This document shows positions 12,742 through 20,034 of a stretch of 22,279 nucleotides of DNA, in pieces. The translations under genes were made by a program, and so were the position numbers. The DNA lies in assembly GCA_016199025.1 (NCBI GenBank), contig JACQHM010000243.1, positions 1 to 22,279 on the forward strand, in the 5' to 3' direction. Under the pieces are notes generated by a model. It searched no databases. It was not told the DNA's origin and was given only the letters and a program-made list of their open reading frames with translations. How positions within the stretch are numbered: the first letter of the stretch is position 1; every line of letters begins with the position of its first letter. The stretch is from Candidatus Methylomirabilota bacterium (GTDB taxonomy: Bacteria > Methylomirabilota > Methylomirabilia > Methylomirabilales > JACQHM01).

Positions 12742-13212
12742 GGAAAGTGATAAGCGTGTATCGGATTCGTGTTGATTCATACACCCATCTGTGATAGCCT
12801 GCTTTGTTGGACCCCGCAAGGAGGAGATCATCCTAGCACCAGTTGATCCCGAAAGCAGAAGGAGTACCCCAGGCTCGGGCCACGCTGGGCGATGAGCTGC
12901 TGACGATAGCACTTAAGCACCGAGGTTGGCAAGGGGGGCCGAAGGACCGCTTAAACGCTGAGCCTGTGGCCCATCTCATGATCGTCGCGGGGCGACGCTC
13001 GGCTAGTCCTTCCTCGAGGGGGTCCACCCTGCTCAATGCCCTCTCCATGACCATCGTTACCATTTCGACCGTGGACTTCAGAGAGATGGAGGTGCTCTCC
13101 ACGATGGGTCGGATCTTTACCATCTCGGCGTTTCCCGGCAGGCGATCCCGGTCATCGCGAACTTAGCCCGGCTCATCGCTTACGGGCGTAAAGTGCTTAA
13201 GGAGCAACCGAC
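12742..13212. other. Gap of about 470 bp without a recognisable gene
   Basis: Between cassette 2 and the GDT1 gene, no frame shows a recognisable protein or a convincing start. The longest + frame (12843-13166) and the opposing - frame (12833-13123) lack family features. The last part in another + frame reads VSRQAIPVIANLARLIAYGRK just before the exporter start, which looks protein-like and may be the tail of a decayed gene. The gap could be an eroded coding region or a long leader. Confidence 0.4.
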
Positions 13213-13779
13213 ATGACCGTATTATTGAAAGCCCTGTTCGTCATCGCTGTGGCGGAGATGGGAGATAAGACCCAGCTCCTCACCCTAGCCTTCGCCACCC
13301 GGCTTTCCGTTCGACATGTGCTGGGTGGCGTGCTCCTTGGGACACTTGCGAACCATGCCCTAGCCGTGGCCGTAGGGGGCGCGGTGCTGCTGATTGTGCC
13401 TGTCGCCTGGGTGAAGCTAGCCGCCGGCCTAGCGTTCATCGGCTTTGGACTCTGGACCCTTCGGGGCGATCAACTGAGCGGGAGCGAGGAAAAACGGTTC
13501 GGTTATCCCCTACTGACGGTTGCGGTCTCGTTCTTCCTCGCCGAAATGGGGGACAAGACCCAACTGGCCACCGCGGTGCTGGCCGCGGAGGCGGCCGTGC
13601 TTGTCCCCGTATGGCTCGGCTCTTCCCTCGGGATGGTGGTGGCCGATGGCCTAGCTATTGGAATCGGGGTTGTGCTTGGTCGGCGGCTCCCGGAGCGAAT
13701 GATTAAGGTCGGGGCGACCTTCCTTTTCGTTCTTTTCGGGCTGCTTTTGTTCCGGGAAGGCCTCACGACAACTCTGTGA
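13213..13779 (+). CDS. GDT1/TMEM165 (UPF0016) family manganese exporter
   Basis: Members of this family (bacterial MneA, yeast Gdt1, human TMEM165) are membrane transporters that export Mn2+ or exchange Ca2+/Mn2+ for protons. The 188-residue protein has six hydrophobic segments in two repeats. Each repeat holds the signature E-x-G-D-K-T: EMGDKTQ at residues 15-21 and again at 111-117, the residues thought to bind the metal. Length is typical for a complete bacterial member. The start is ATG 13213 with AAGGAG upstream. It lies about 540 bp beyond the riboswitch terminator of cassette 2. The pairing of a yybP-ykoY riboswitch with this family is established elsewhere, so manganese-induced expression is the natural inference. 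Confidence 0.92.
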   Translation: MTVLLKALFVIAVAEMGDKTQLLTLAFATRLSVRHVLGGVLLGTLANHALAVAVGGAVLLIVPVAWVKLAAGLAFIGFGLWTLRGDQLSGSEEKRFGYPLLTVAVSFFLAEMGDKTQLATAVLAAEAAVLVPVWLGSSLGMVVADGLAIGIGVVLGRRLPERMIKVGATFLFVLFGLLLFREGLTTTL

Positions 13780-13857
13780 AGTGCCTGCCCCGAACCTTCT
13801 CCATGCAATTTTTCAGAAGGCACCTCGCTGGGAAGCCCCTCTGCTGGAGGGAGTTCC

Positions 13858-14754
13858 ATGGGAGAGAACGATGTCCTGCTGGAGACAAACCTTCCGAGCG
13901 TTCCCCTCGCCAAGCGGGGGAAAGTCCGGGATCTCTACGATCTGGGCGAACACCTGTTGATGGTGGCCACGGATCGGATCTCGGCCTTCGATGTGGTGCT
14001 TCCCACCGGCATCCCGGGGAAGGGGAAGATCCTCACCCAGATCTCCCGGTACTGGTTCAACATGACCAGGGACATCGTCCCAAACCATCTCCTCTCCACG
14101 GACATCAAGGACTTCCCGGAAGTCTTACAGCCCTCTCGGGAGATCCTGGCGGGGAGGAGCATGCTCGTGAAAAAGGCCCGGCCGCTCCCGGTGGAGTGCA
14201 TCGTCCGGGGGTATCTCTCCGGGTCAGCGTGGAAGGAGTATCGGGCGGGCGGTTCGGTGTGCGGCATCATCCTGCCACCGGGACTCCTGGAGTCCGCCCG
14301 ACTGGAGGAGCCGATCTTTACCCCCTCCACCAAGGCGGAGGGCGGGGCCCATGATGAGAACATCCCCTTTGAACGGACCGTGGCGCTCCTCGGCAGGAAT
14401 CTGGCCGAGCAGGTCAAGGTGCTCAGCCTGGCCCTCTACCGCCGGGCCCGGGAGATGGCCGAAAGGAAAGGGATCATCGTTGCCGATACCAAGTTCGAGT
14501 TCGGGATCGAGGAGGGAACCGACCGGTTGCTCCTGATCGACGAGCTGTTGACCCCCGATTCCTCCCGCTTCTGGCCCAAGGACGACTACGAACCAGGGCG
14601 CCCCCAGCAGAGTTTCGACAAGCAGTTCGTCCGGGACTATCTGGAACAGGTCGGGTGGGACAAGCGCCCACCAGCCCCCCCTCTCCCGGACGAGATCGTC
14701 CAGAAGACGGCAGAGCGGTATGCTGAGGCCCTGGCGAGGCTCACCGGGGCATGA
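13858..14754 (+). CDS. purC: Phosphoribosylaminoimidazole-succinocarboxamide synthase (SAICAR synthetase)
   Basis: This enzyme joins aspartate to CAIR using ATP, the eighth step of de novo IMP synthesis, in the cytoplasm. The 298-residue protein shows the family sequence throughout: GKVRDLYDLG near the N-terminus (about 21-30), VATDRISAFDVVLP (37-50), VECIVRGYLSGSAW (115-128), FTPSTKAEGGAHDENI (signature, about 154-169), DTKFEFG, and DELLTPDSSRFWP followed by SFDKQFVRDYL. The length fits the longer PurC form that carries a C-terminal extension. ATG 13858 follows GGAGGGAG. It is 78 bp after the Mn exporter and may share its transcript, but no other purine gene is nearby. Confidence 0.96.
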   Translation: MGENDVLLETNLPSVPLAKRGKVRDLYDLGEHLLMVATDRISAFDVVLPTGIPGKGKILTQISRYWFNMTRDIVPNHLLSTDIKDFPEVLQPSREILAGRSMLVKKARPLPVECIVRGYLSGSAWKEYRAGGSVCGIILPPGLLESARLEEPIFTPSTKAEGGAHDENIPFERTVALLGRNLAEQVKVLSLALYRRAREMAERKGIIVADTKFEFGIEEGTDRLLLIDELLTPDSSRFWPKDDYEPGRPQQSFDKQFVRDYLEQVGWDKRPPAPPLPDEIVQKTAERYAEALARLTGA

Positions 14755-14797
14755 CTGAGGGGAGGTGGGATGAGCCATAAGGGTTCACCATCAGGCC

Positions 14798-15820
14798 ATG
14801 AAGACACGGGTCGTTCCCATCAACCCCCGCCGACCGGCGGCGAGGGCGATCGCCCAGGGGGCCGCCCTGCTCCGGGCCGGAGAGCTGGTCGCGTTCCCGA
14901 CGGAGACGGTCTACGGTCTGGGAGCCGATGCCCTGCGACCCGAGGCGGTCCAGAAGATCTTTCAGGTCAAGGGACGGCCGCTGGATAATCCCCTCATCGT
15001 CCACATCGCCGACCGGGATCACCTGCGACAGCTCGCCCGAAAGGTTCCCCCTGCAGCCTTCACCTTGACCGACCGGTTCTGGCCAGGGCCCTTGACGCTG
15101 GTGTTGCCCCGGTCGGCCGCCATTCCTCCCGAGGTCACCGGTGGGCTGGAGACGGTGGCGGTCAGGATGCCCGCCCATCCTGTCGCCCTTGCCTTGATCC
15201 GGGAGTCCGGGGTCCCGGTGGCCGCCCCCAGCGCAAACCGGTCGGGACGGCCGAGCCCCACCACCGCTGCCCACGTGCTCCGGGACCTGGGCGGGAGGAT
15301 CCCGCTGATCCTGGATGGAGGGCCGACTGAGATCGGCGTGGAATCCACGGTCCTGGACCTCACCGGTCCAACCCCTGTGCTCCTTCGCCCCGGCGGCGTG
15401 ACCCTGGAAGAGCTCCAGGCGGTGGTCGGCCCTGTGGATCTCAAACCGGTGGAGGGTTTCCGTCGCCGCTCCCCTGGCACCCGATACCGGCACTATCGAC
15501 CGAGGGCCAGGACGGTCCTCGTGCTGGGATCAAGACCCGGTCTAGCCCAAGAGGTCGTAGAGGCGCATCAGGCTGCGGGAAAGAAGGTGGGCCTCATCCA
15601 TCGAGGGAGGCATCTCAGAGCCACCTCCTCCAGTGTCCTGGTCAAGGTCCTGCCCAAAGATATTGCCGGCTATGCCCGGGGGCTCTTTGCCGCCCTGAGA
15701 GCCTTAGACGACGCGGGGGTGGACATCATCGTCGTCGAGGGGGTCTCGGAGCAGGGATTGGGCTTGGCGGTCATGGACCGGCTCCGCCGGGCCGCTTCTG
15801 AAGTTGTCGGAGGAACGTGA
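14798..15820 (+). CDS. L-threonylcarbamoyladenylate synthase, Sua5 type
   Basis: The enzyme makes threonylcarbamoyl-AMP from threonine, bicarbonate and ATP, the first step in the t6A37 modification of ANN-decoding tRNAs. The 340-residue protein has an N-terminal YrdC domain (about 15-200) with FPTETVYGLGADA, KGRPLDNPL, FWPGPLTLVL, PSANRSGRPSPT and the GVESTVLDL strand. A linker with SPGTRYRHYRP leads to the C-terminal Sua5 domain (about 235-335). That makes it the two-domain Sua5 form, not the short TsaC. ATG 14798 is the only in-frame ATG after an upstream stop at 14771. The Shine-Dalgarno is weak (AAGGG about 14 bp away), so expression may depend on coupling to purC, 43 bp upstream. Confidence 0.94.
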   Translation: MKTRVVPINPRRPAARAIAQGAALLRAGELVAFPTETVYGLGADALRPEAVQKIFQVKGRPLDNPLIVHIADRDHLRQLARKVPPAAFTLTDRFWPGPLTLVLPRSAAIPPEVTGGLETVAVRMPAHPVALALIRESGVPVAAPSANRSGRPSPTTAAHVLRDLGGRIPLILDGGPTEIGVESTVLDLTGPTPVLLRPGGVTLEELQAVVGPVDLKPVEGFRRRSPGTRYRHYRPRARTVLVLGSRPGLAQEVVEAHQAAGKKVGLIHRGRHLRATSSSVLVKVLPKDIAGYARGLFAALRALDDAGVDIIVVEGVSEQGLGLAVMDRLRRAASEVVGGT

Positions 15821-15863
15821 CGGGAAGGTTCTGATGCCGGCTGTGGCCGGCGCCCGTTTGTCC

Positions 15864-15892
15864 TTGACAGGGCCCGCTTTCGGTAGTATCCT
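15864..15892 (+). promoter_or_regulatory. Sigma-70 promoter in the tsaC-permease gap
   Basis: TTGACA (15864-15869), a 17-nt spacer and TATCCT (15887-15892) form a strong promoter pointing toward the permease gene. A hairpin terminator begins only about 30 bp downstream. Confidence 0.75.
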
Positions 15893-15920
15893 CAACCCCT
15901 CGTAAAAGAGCAATCTCCAG

Positions 15921-15953
15921 GAAGAGAAGCCGGATGGGTGGCTTCTCTTTTCG
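15921..15953 (+). terminator. Hairpin terminator or attenuator just after the 15864 promoter
   Basis: AAGAGAAGCC (15922-15931) pairs perfectly with GGCTTCTCTT (15940-15949) around an 8-nt loop and runs into TTTCG. Transcripts from the promoter at 15864 would be only about 50 nt long if terminated here. It may be an attenuator for the permease gene, the end of a tiny RNA, or a terminator for tsaC. Confidence 0.65.
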
Positions 15954-15977
15954 TGCATTAAGGGGTCAACAAAGGCA

Positions 15978-16118
15978 AGCGTTCAGCCGGAAGCTTTCAG
16001 CGGTCAGCCGGACAAGGAAAAACAACAGGTTATGGACAAACCCTCGTCTTGGGAGTTGTGGACTGTTTCTCGTATTCCCTTGTTTTTGCTGAAGGCTGAT
16101 GGCTGATAGCTGAAGGCT
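15978..16118 (+). repeat. Inverted array of TCAGC-type short motifs
   Basis: The left side carries TCAGCCGGAAGCTTTCAGCGG and continues into TCAGCC (about 15981-16009). The right side carries the inverse form, GCTGAAGGCTGATGGCTGAT and continuation (16089-16118). Between them is about 80 bp of unrelated sequence. The layout matches the arrays at 1089-1174 and 19501-19586 although the unit sequence differs. The right arm ends 18 bp before the permease start codon. Confidence 0.65.
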
Positions 16119-16135
16119 TAAAACAAACGGCTTTC

Positions 16136-17728
16136 ATGGCTCAAGAACAAGCGACCGCCGCAGAGGGCAGGCTGGAGCTTCGACGGGATGTCAGCGTCTG
16201 GGGCTCCTTTATGTGGGGCTTCGCCGACGTCGGGGCCGATACCTTCGTGGCTTTGGGGCTTGTCATGGCCGCGGCGCAGGGGGCCACGGGGCTCGCCTTT
16301 GCCCTGGCAGGCCTGGTCTATATCATGATCGGCCTCGCCTACACGGAGCTGGCCTCGGCCTATCCGGTGGCAGGCGGCGGACCCTACTTCGCCCTCCGGG
16401 GGTTGGGCGACTTCTGGGGCTTCGTGGCGGGATCCGCCCTTTTGCTGGACTACACGATCGACATCGCCCTCTTCGCCGCCGCCTCGGCAGGCTACTTCAA
16501 CTTCTTCCTGCCCTTCCTCTTCGGCATCAACATTGATCAATTCGTGCTCGATCTTGGGCCCTTCAGGCAGGTCAATCCCCTCTGGTGTCTGGAGACCCTG
16601 CTCCTCATCGGCATCCTGATCTGGTTGAACATCCGGGGGATCCGGGAGTCCTCCCTGGTCAACGAGGTGTTAGGGGCGGTCGTCATCGCCACCGAATCGT
16701 CCCTGGTGATCCTGGGCTTCCTCTTCGCCTGGAAGCCAGAACTCCTGGCCCAGCAGTGGACGACCCAGTTTCCCTCCCTTCATAACTTTATGTACGGCTC
16801 CTCCTTGGCCATCATCTCCTTCGTCGGCTTAGAATCCATCTCCCAAGCTGCTCAAGAGACCAAGCGTCCCGCCACCATCATCCCCCGGACCTCCATCACC
16901 CTGATCTTCACCGTCTTCATCTTCGCCACGGCCTTCTCCATCCTGGGGTTGGGCCTCCTGCCCTGGCAGACCTTTGCCGAGCATGTGGACAACCCGATGG
17001 CGAAGCTGGCTGAGGCCATCCCCTACCTTGGGGCCATCGCCGGCCCCTTTACCGCGGCCCTCGGGGCCATCGTGCTCTTCATCTCGGCAAACACCGGGGT
17101 GATGGGGGCTTCCCGCCTGACCTACTCGATGGCCCATTACCAGGTGATCAGCCCCTGGTTCAGCGCCGTCCATCCGAGGTATCGAACGCCCGCCCGGACC
17201 ATCATGGTCTTTTCTGTGGTCGGGGCCATCGAAACGGTCCTCTCCTTCCTCACCCCGAAGGCGTTGGATACCTTGGGGAACATGTACGCTTTCGGCGCGA
17301 CCTTGGGCTACACCATGGTCTTCATCGCCCTGATCAAACTCCGCTTCTCCGACCCCTACTCCCCCCGCCCCTACAAGATGCCCTTGAATGTCAGGTTAAA
17401 ATATAAAGGCCGGATGGTGGAGTTTCCGCTCCTTGGCCTGCTCGGGATGTTGGGGGTCTCCACCATCCTCTTCGAGGTGATCTTGACCCACGAGATCGGC
17501 CGGATCGCCGGGCCGGCATGGGTCCTCCTCTGCTTCATCTACTATGCCTGGTACCGGAGGAAGCAGGGCCTTCCCATCTTTAGGAGTGTGGAGAGGAGCT
17601 GGGAGAAGGAGCAGATGGACGTCCTCCTCTCCGCCGAGGAGTTCGACCTTTTGGAGCAGTACAAGGTCGCCCTCGCGGAGCGGGACAAACAGAGGAAGAG
17701 GGATGTCCACGCGAACACCAGTGCCTGA
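16136..17728 (+). CDS. APC-superfamily amino acid permease
   Basis: This 530-residue inner-membrane transporter has about twelve hydrophobic helices. Recognisable APC features are the N-terminal VSVWGSFMWGFADVGADTFV helix with its glycine-rich unwound segment, TELASAYPVAGGGPYFALRG in helix 2 and the following loop, and FVGLESISQAAQETKRPATI in helix 6 and its cytoplasmic loop (ExxxPxxxIP-like). A hydrophilic C-terminal tail of about 60 residues follows the last helix. No clear ribosome-binding site precedes ATG 16136, which lies just after a repeat arm, so the start is provisional (ATG 16213 is an alternative). Two universal stress proteins and a small membrane protein follow immediately. Substrate is not predictable. 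Confidence 0.9.
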   Translation: MAQEQATAAEGRLELRRDVSVWGSFMWGFADVGADTFVALGLVMAAAQGATGLAFALAGLVYIMIGLAYTELASAYPVAGGGPYFALRGLGDFWGFVAGSALLLDYTIDIALFAAASAGYFNFFLPFLFGINIDQFVLDLGPFRQVNPLWCLETLLLIGILIWLNIRGIRESSLVNEVLGAVVIATESSLVILGFLFAWKPELLAQQWTTQFPSLHNFMYGSSLAIISFVGLESISQAAQETKRPATIIPRTSITLIFTVFIFATAFSILGLGLLPWQTFAEHVDNPMAKLAEAIPYLGAIAGPFTAALGAIVLFISANTGVMGASRLTYSMAHYQVISPWFSAVHPRYRTPARTIMVFSVVGAIETVLSFLTPKALDTLGNMYAFGATLGYTMVFIALIKLRFSDPYSPRPYKMPLNVRLKYKGRMVEFPLLGLLGMLGVSTILFEVILTHEIGRIAGPAWVLLCFIYYAWYRRKQGLPIFRSVERSWEKEQMDVLLSAEEFDLLEQYKVALAERDKQRKRDVHANTSA

Positions 17729-17921
17729 ACGTCTCGGCTTGTTCGACTACTACCAGATCCTGGTCAGCGTGCTCCTGGTTTTTTTGGGGGCTTGGATCCT
17801 CCTCCGGGAGGTCTTCAGCGGCCGGGTGGTCCTCATGGCGTGGTTCCTCGGCGGGAGCCTCCTCCTCTACGGGCTCTACCGGATGAAGCACGTCCTGGAC
17901 TATTTCCGCAAGAAGAGGTGA
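17703..17921 (+). CDS. Small two-helix membrane protein
   Basis: This 72-residue protein starts at ATG 17703 inside the end of the permease gene (26-bp overlap, different frame), with GAGGAAGAGGG upstream. Two hydrophobic helices (about 17-35 and 42-60: ILVSVLLVFLGAWILL and VLMAWFLGGSLLLYGLY) are followed by a basic tail ending in FRKKR, which suggests a cytoplasmic C-terminus. No family is recognised. The overlap and spacing imply translation coupled to the permease, so an accessory role for the transporter is possible but unproven. Confidence 0.75.
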   Translation: MSTRTPVPERLGLFDYYQILVSVLLVFLGAWILLREVFSGRVVLMAWFLGGSLLLYGLYRMKHVLDYFRKKR

Positions 17922-17927
17922 GTAGCC

Positions 17928-18503
17928 ATCAACCCTGAGCTCAACATCACCCTTTTAGGCACCCTGCTGGCTTTACTCTTCACCGTCTCGATGGGGGGTC
18001 TCCTGTGGTGGATGCTTCACCCCCCTGCCCCCGTCCCGGCCGCCGCCGCCAAGGCCCGGCGCTCGGTGGACGCGTTAAAACTGATCCTGGTCCCCACGGT
18101 GGGGGCGCCCTACGCCGAGCACGCGGTGGAGCTGGCCTGCCGTCTGGGCCAGGAGCAGAAGGCCGAAATCGCGTTGATCTACGTCGTGGAAGTCCCCCGG
18201 ACGCTCCCGTTAAGCACCCCCCTCCCCCAGATCGAGGCCATGGCGCAGGACGCCTTAGCCCGAGGGCAGGCCATTGTCGCCCTCCACGGCCTCCCTTCCG
18301 CCGCCCGGATCGAGCGGGCCCGGGAGGCGGGGGAAAGGATCCTGCATGTCGCCCAAGACCTCGACGCGGACGTCATCGTCCTCGGCATCCGTCCCAGTGA
18401 CGGCGGGGCCCAGGATCTCCTGGGGTGGACGACCAATTTCCTCCTCCGCCGGGCCCCCTGCGAGGTCATCATCGATAAACCCCCTGCGGCACCTACCGGG
18501 TAG
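17928..18503 (+). CDS. Membrane-anchored universal stress protein, possible non-ATG start
   Basis: The frame resumes directly after the stop of the preceding gene. An ATC at 17928, with GAGGTGA a few bases upstream, would start a protein of about 191 residues with an N-terminal membrane helix (NITLLGTLLALLFTVSMGGLL). ATG 17991 starts inside that helix, leaves part of it, and has a poorer ribosome-binding site. The Usp domain follows (about 50-190): LKLILVPTVGAPYAEHAVELA, a long helix, DADVIVLGIRP and RRAPCEVII. The usual G-x2-G-x9-G(S/T) nucleotide motif is degraded, with Pro in place of the second Gly, so ATP binding is doubtful. It belongs to the permease group. The start codon is the main uncertainty. 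Confidence 0.75.
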   Translation: MNPELNITLLGTLLALLFTVSMGGLLWWMLHPPAPVPAAAAKARRSVDALKLILVPTVGAPYAEHAVELACRLGQEQKAEIALIYVVEVPRTLPLSTPLPQIEAMAQDALARGQAIVALHGLPSAARIERAREAGERILHVAQDLDADVIVLGIRPSDGGAQDLLGWTTNFLLRRAPCEVIIDKPPAAPTG

Positions 18504-18506
18504 CCC

Positions 18507-18956
18507 ATGGTCCCTTTGGAGAAGATCCTGGTTGCCATCAGCAACCCTGAGCACCTGGAAGAGCTGATCGCCATTGCCGGGACCATGGCGGTGGGAAGCG
18601 AAGGGGCCAAGGTCCATATCCTGCATGTGGTGACCGTTCCCGGCTCCCTGTCCTCGGAGGAAGGGGTGTGGGAGGAGCTGAAGCAGGGTGAGGCGATGTT
18701 GCACAAGGCTCAGGGGATTGCCAGGGAGCGCTTTGGGTTAGAGGTCACCACTCGTCTCGTCCGGGCACGGGAGGCGGGACCGGCCATCCTGGAGGAGGCC
18801 ACGGTCAAGGGGGTCGATGTCATCATCTTAGGCTACAGCCAGCGGCGCCGGTTCGGGGATCGGTTCTTCGGGGCCACCACCGTCGATTACATTTCCCGCT
18901 ACGCCCCTTGTCGGGTCCTCATCTCTGTGATGTCGTCCAAAGTGAAGGAAGGGTAA
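18507..18956 (+). CDS. Single-domain universal stress protein
   Basis: This 149-residue cytoplasmic Usp protein has the normal fold order: LEKILVAISNPEHLEELIAIA at the N-terminus, KVHILHVVTVPG, the GVDVIILGYS strand and the APCRVLIS strand at the end. The nucleotide-binding loop reads GYSQRRRFGDRFFGATT, with Gln in place of the second glycine, so ATP binding is uncertain. ATG 18507 lies 3 bp after the previous usp stop, indicating one transcript. Together with the membrane-anchored Usp it probably forms part of a transporter-associated regulatory group. That is inference from position and from known APC-Usp fusions. Confidence 0.9.
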   Translation: MVPLEKILVAISNPEHLEELIAIAGTMAVGSEGAKVHILHVVTVPGSLSSEEGVWEELKQGEAMLHKAQGIARERFGLEVTTRLVRAREAGPAILEEATVKGVDVIILGYSQRRRFGDRFFGATTVDYISRYAPCRVLISVMSSKVKEG

Positions 18957-18987
18957 CACGGTAAAGAGAACCTCCTAGAGGTAGCCT

Positions 18988-19509
18988 ATGGCCGTCACAC
19001 GTTGGTTCCGGTATCACTACCTCAGGCTCCTTCGGATCAATGACGACCCCCAGACGATCGCCATGGGGATGGCCGTGGGGGTCTTCCTGGGCGTCCTCCC
19101 CACCTTTGGCCTGGGGGCGGTCCTGGCGTACATCCTGGCCGTGATCTTCCGGTTCAATCGGGCGGCGGCCATCATCGGGAGCCTCATCATGAACCCCCTC
19201 ACCACCCCCCTGTTCTGGAGCGGGAGCGCGATCCTGGGAGCCCTGCTGGTGGGGGGTGATTGGCACCGCACGGTCCAGGCGGTGGAGGCCTTTTCCAAAA
19301 CCTTCAGCCCTCAAACCTTCCTGACAAAGGAGCTGTGGGTGATCCTGGCGGGGGCGGCCCGGAAAAGCCTGTACGTCTACCTGGTGGGAAACGTGATCCT
19401 TGCCATCCTCTTTGCCATCATGAGCTACTTTCTCACCTTAAAGCTGACCGTTGCCTACCGACGGCGGAAGGCCGACCTGCTCCACAGGAAATCGAAGTTG
19501 CGATTTTAG
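18988..19509 (+). CDS. DUF2062 membrane protein
   Basis: This 173-residue protein has the DUF2062 pattern: an amphipathic start (WFRYHYLRLLRINDDPQTIA), then MAVGVFLGVLPTFGLGAVLA and the motif NRAAAIIGSLIMNPLTTPLFW. A last long hydrophobic helix (about 132-155) follows. The start is ATG 18988 with TAGAGGTAG-type sequence upstream. The family's function is unknown, although members often lie near envelope or glycan genes. The last few codons (KSKLRF and the stop) come from the start of the inverted repeat array at 19501, so the native C-terminus may have been altered by it. It is probably the end of the permease/usp group. Confidence 0.85.
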   Translation: MAVTRWFRYHYLRLLRINDDPQTIAMGMAVGVFLGVLPTFGLGAVLAYILAVIFRFNRAAAIIGSLIMNPLTTPLFWSGSAILGALLVGGDWHRTVQAVEAFSKTFSPQTFLTKELWVILAGAARKSLYVYLVGNVILAILFAIMSYFLTLKLTVAYRRRKADLLHRKSKLRF

Positions 19510-19586
19510 ATTTGCGATTTGCGATTTGGGATTTCAAATCGAACATCGGCAATTGTAAATCGAAAATCCCGATCAATCGGCAATCC
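19501..19586 (+). repeat. Inverted array of GATTTGCG-type short motifs
   Basis: Direct iterations of ATTTGCGATTTGCGATTTGG (19509-19528) face inverse forms such as AATCGGCAATTGTAAATCG and AATCGGCAATCC, which extend to about 19586. The unit is closely related to that at 1089-1174. The array supplies the stop codon of the DUF2062 gene and is followed within 5 bp by the tat promoter. Confidence 0.7.
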
Positions 19587-19590
19587 GCTC

Positions 19591-19619
19591 TTGACATTCT
19601 GCCTCGCTGGCGTTACGCT
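19591..19619 (+). promoter_or_regulatory. Sigma-70 promoter for tatA/B-tatC
   Basis: TTGACA (19591-19596), a 17-nt spacer and TACGCT (19614-19619) lie 37 bp upstream of the tatA/B start codon. The -35 is perfect and the -10 moderate. Confidence 0.65.
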
Positions 19620-19656
19620 CAGAGCATCACCAAAACCCTTCACGAGGAGAGCGACC

Positions 19657-20034
19657 ATGTTTGGCCTGGGCATCCAGGAGCTGCTCATTATCTTCATCAT
19701 CGCCCTTTTGATCTTCGGCCCGAAGAAGCTCCCCGATCTCGGCAAGGCCCTGGGGAGGGGAATCGCCGAATTCCGGAAAGCCTCTGATGAGATCCGAGAT
19801 GGGATCGTCTCCCAGATCAGGCTGGACGAGCAGGAGGTCTCCCAGCACCCCGCTGCCCAGGCCCAACCGCAAGCCGAGCAGGCGTCCTCCCCCCCGTCCC
19901 CCGAGGTGCAGGCCGACTTGCAGGGACCATCCACCCCATTCGACGAGGTCAAGGCCGATCAGCCCTCCGAGGGATCGGACGTTCCCCAAGCCGAGGCGAC
20001 ACCCTCCCAGACCAAAGAGCCTCCTCATGCCTGA
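19657..20034 (+). CDS. Twin-arginine translocase subunit TatA/TatB
   Basis: TatA forms the protein-conducting element and TatB the receptor partner of TatC for export of folded proteins. The 125-residue protein has the short N-terminal membrane helix (MFGLGIQELLIIFIIALLIF), the FGPKKLPDLG hinge, an amphipathic helix (KALGRGIAEFRKASDEI) and a long, disordered tail rich in Pro, Gln and Ala. Glu8 in the helix is TatB-like, whereas the FGPKKLP hinge is common in TatA. The assignment is therefore left as TatA/B, and it may serve both roles. ATG 19657 follows GAGGAGA. It overlaps tatC by 8 bp. Confidence 0.92.
   Translation: MFGLGIQELLIIFIIALLIFGPKKLPDLGKALGRGIAEFRKASDEIRDGIVSQIRLDEQEVSQHPAAQAQPQAEQASSPPSPEVQADLQGPSTPFDEVKADQPSEGSDVPQAEATPSQTKEPPHA

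Noticed and set aside
12843..13166. 107-codon + frame and opposing 96-codon - frame before the Mn exporter
   Set aside because: Neither has a ribosome-binding site or recognisable motifs. Another frame looks more protein-like at the 3' end, so the area was left as decayed or unknown.
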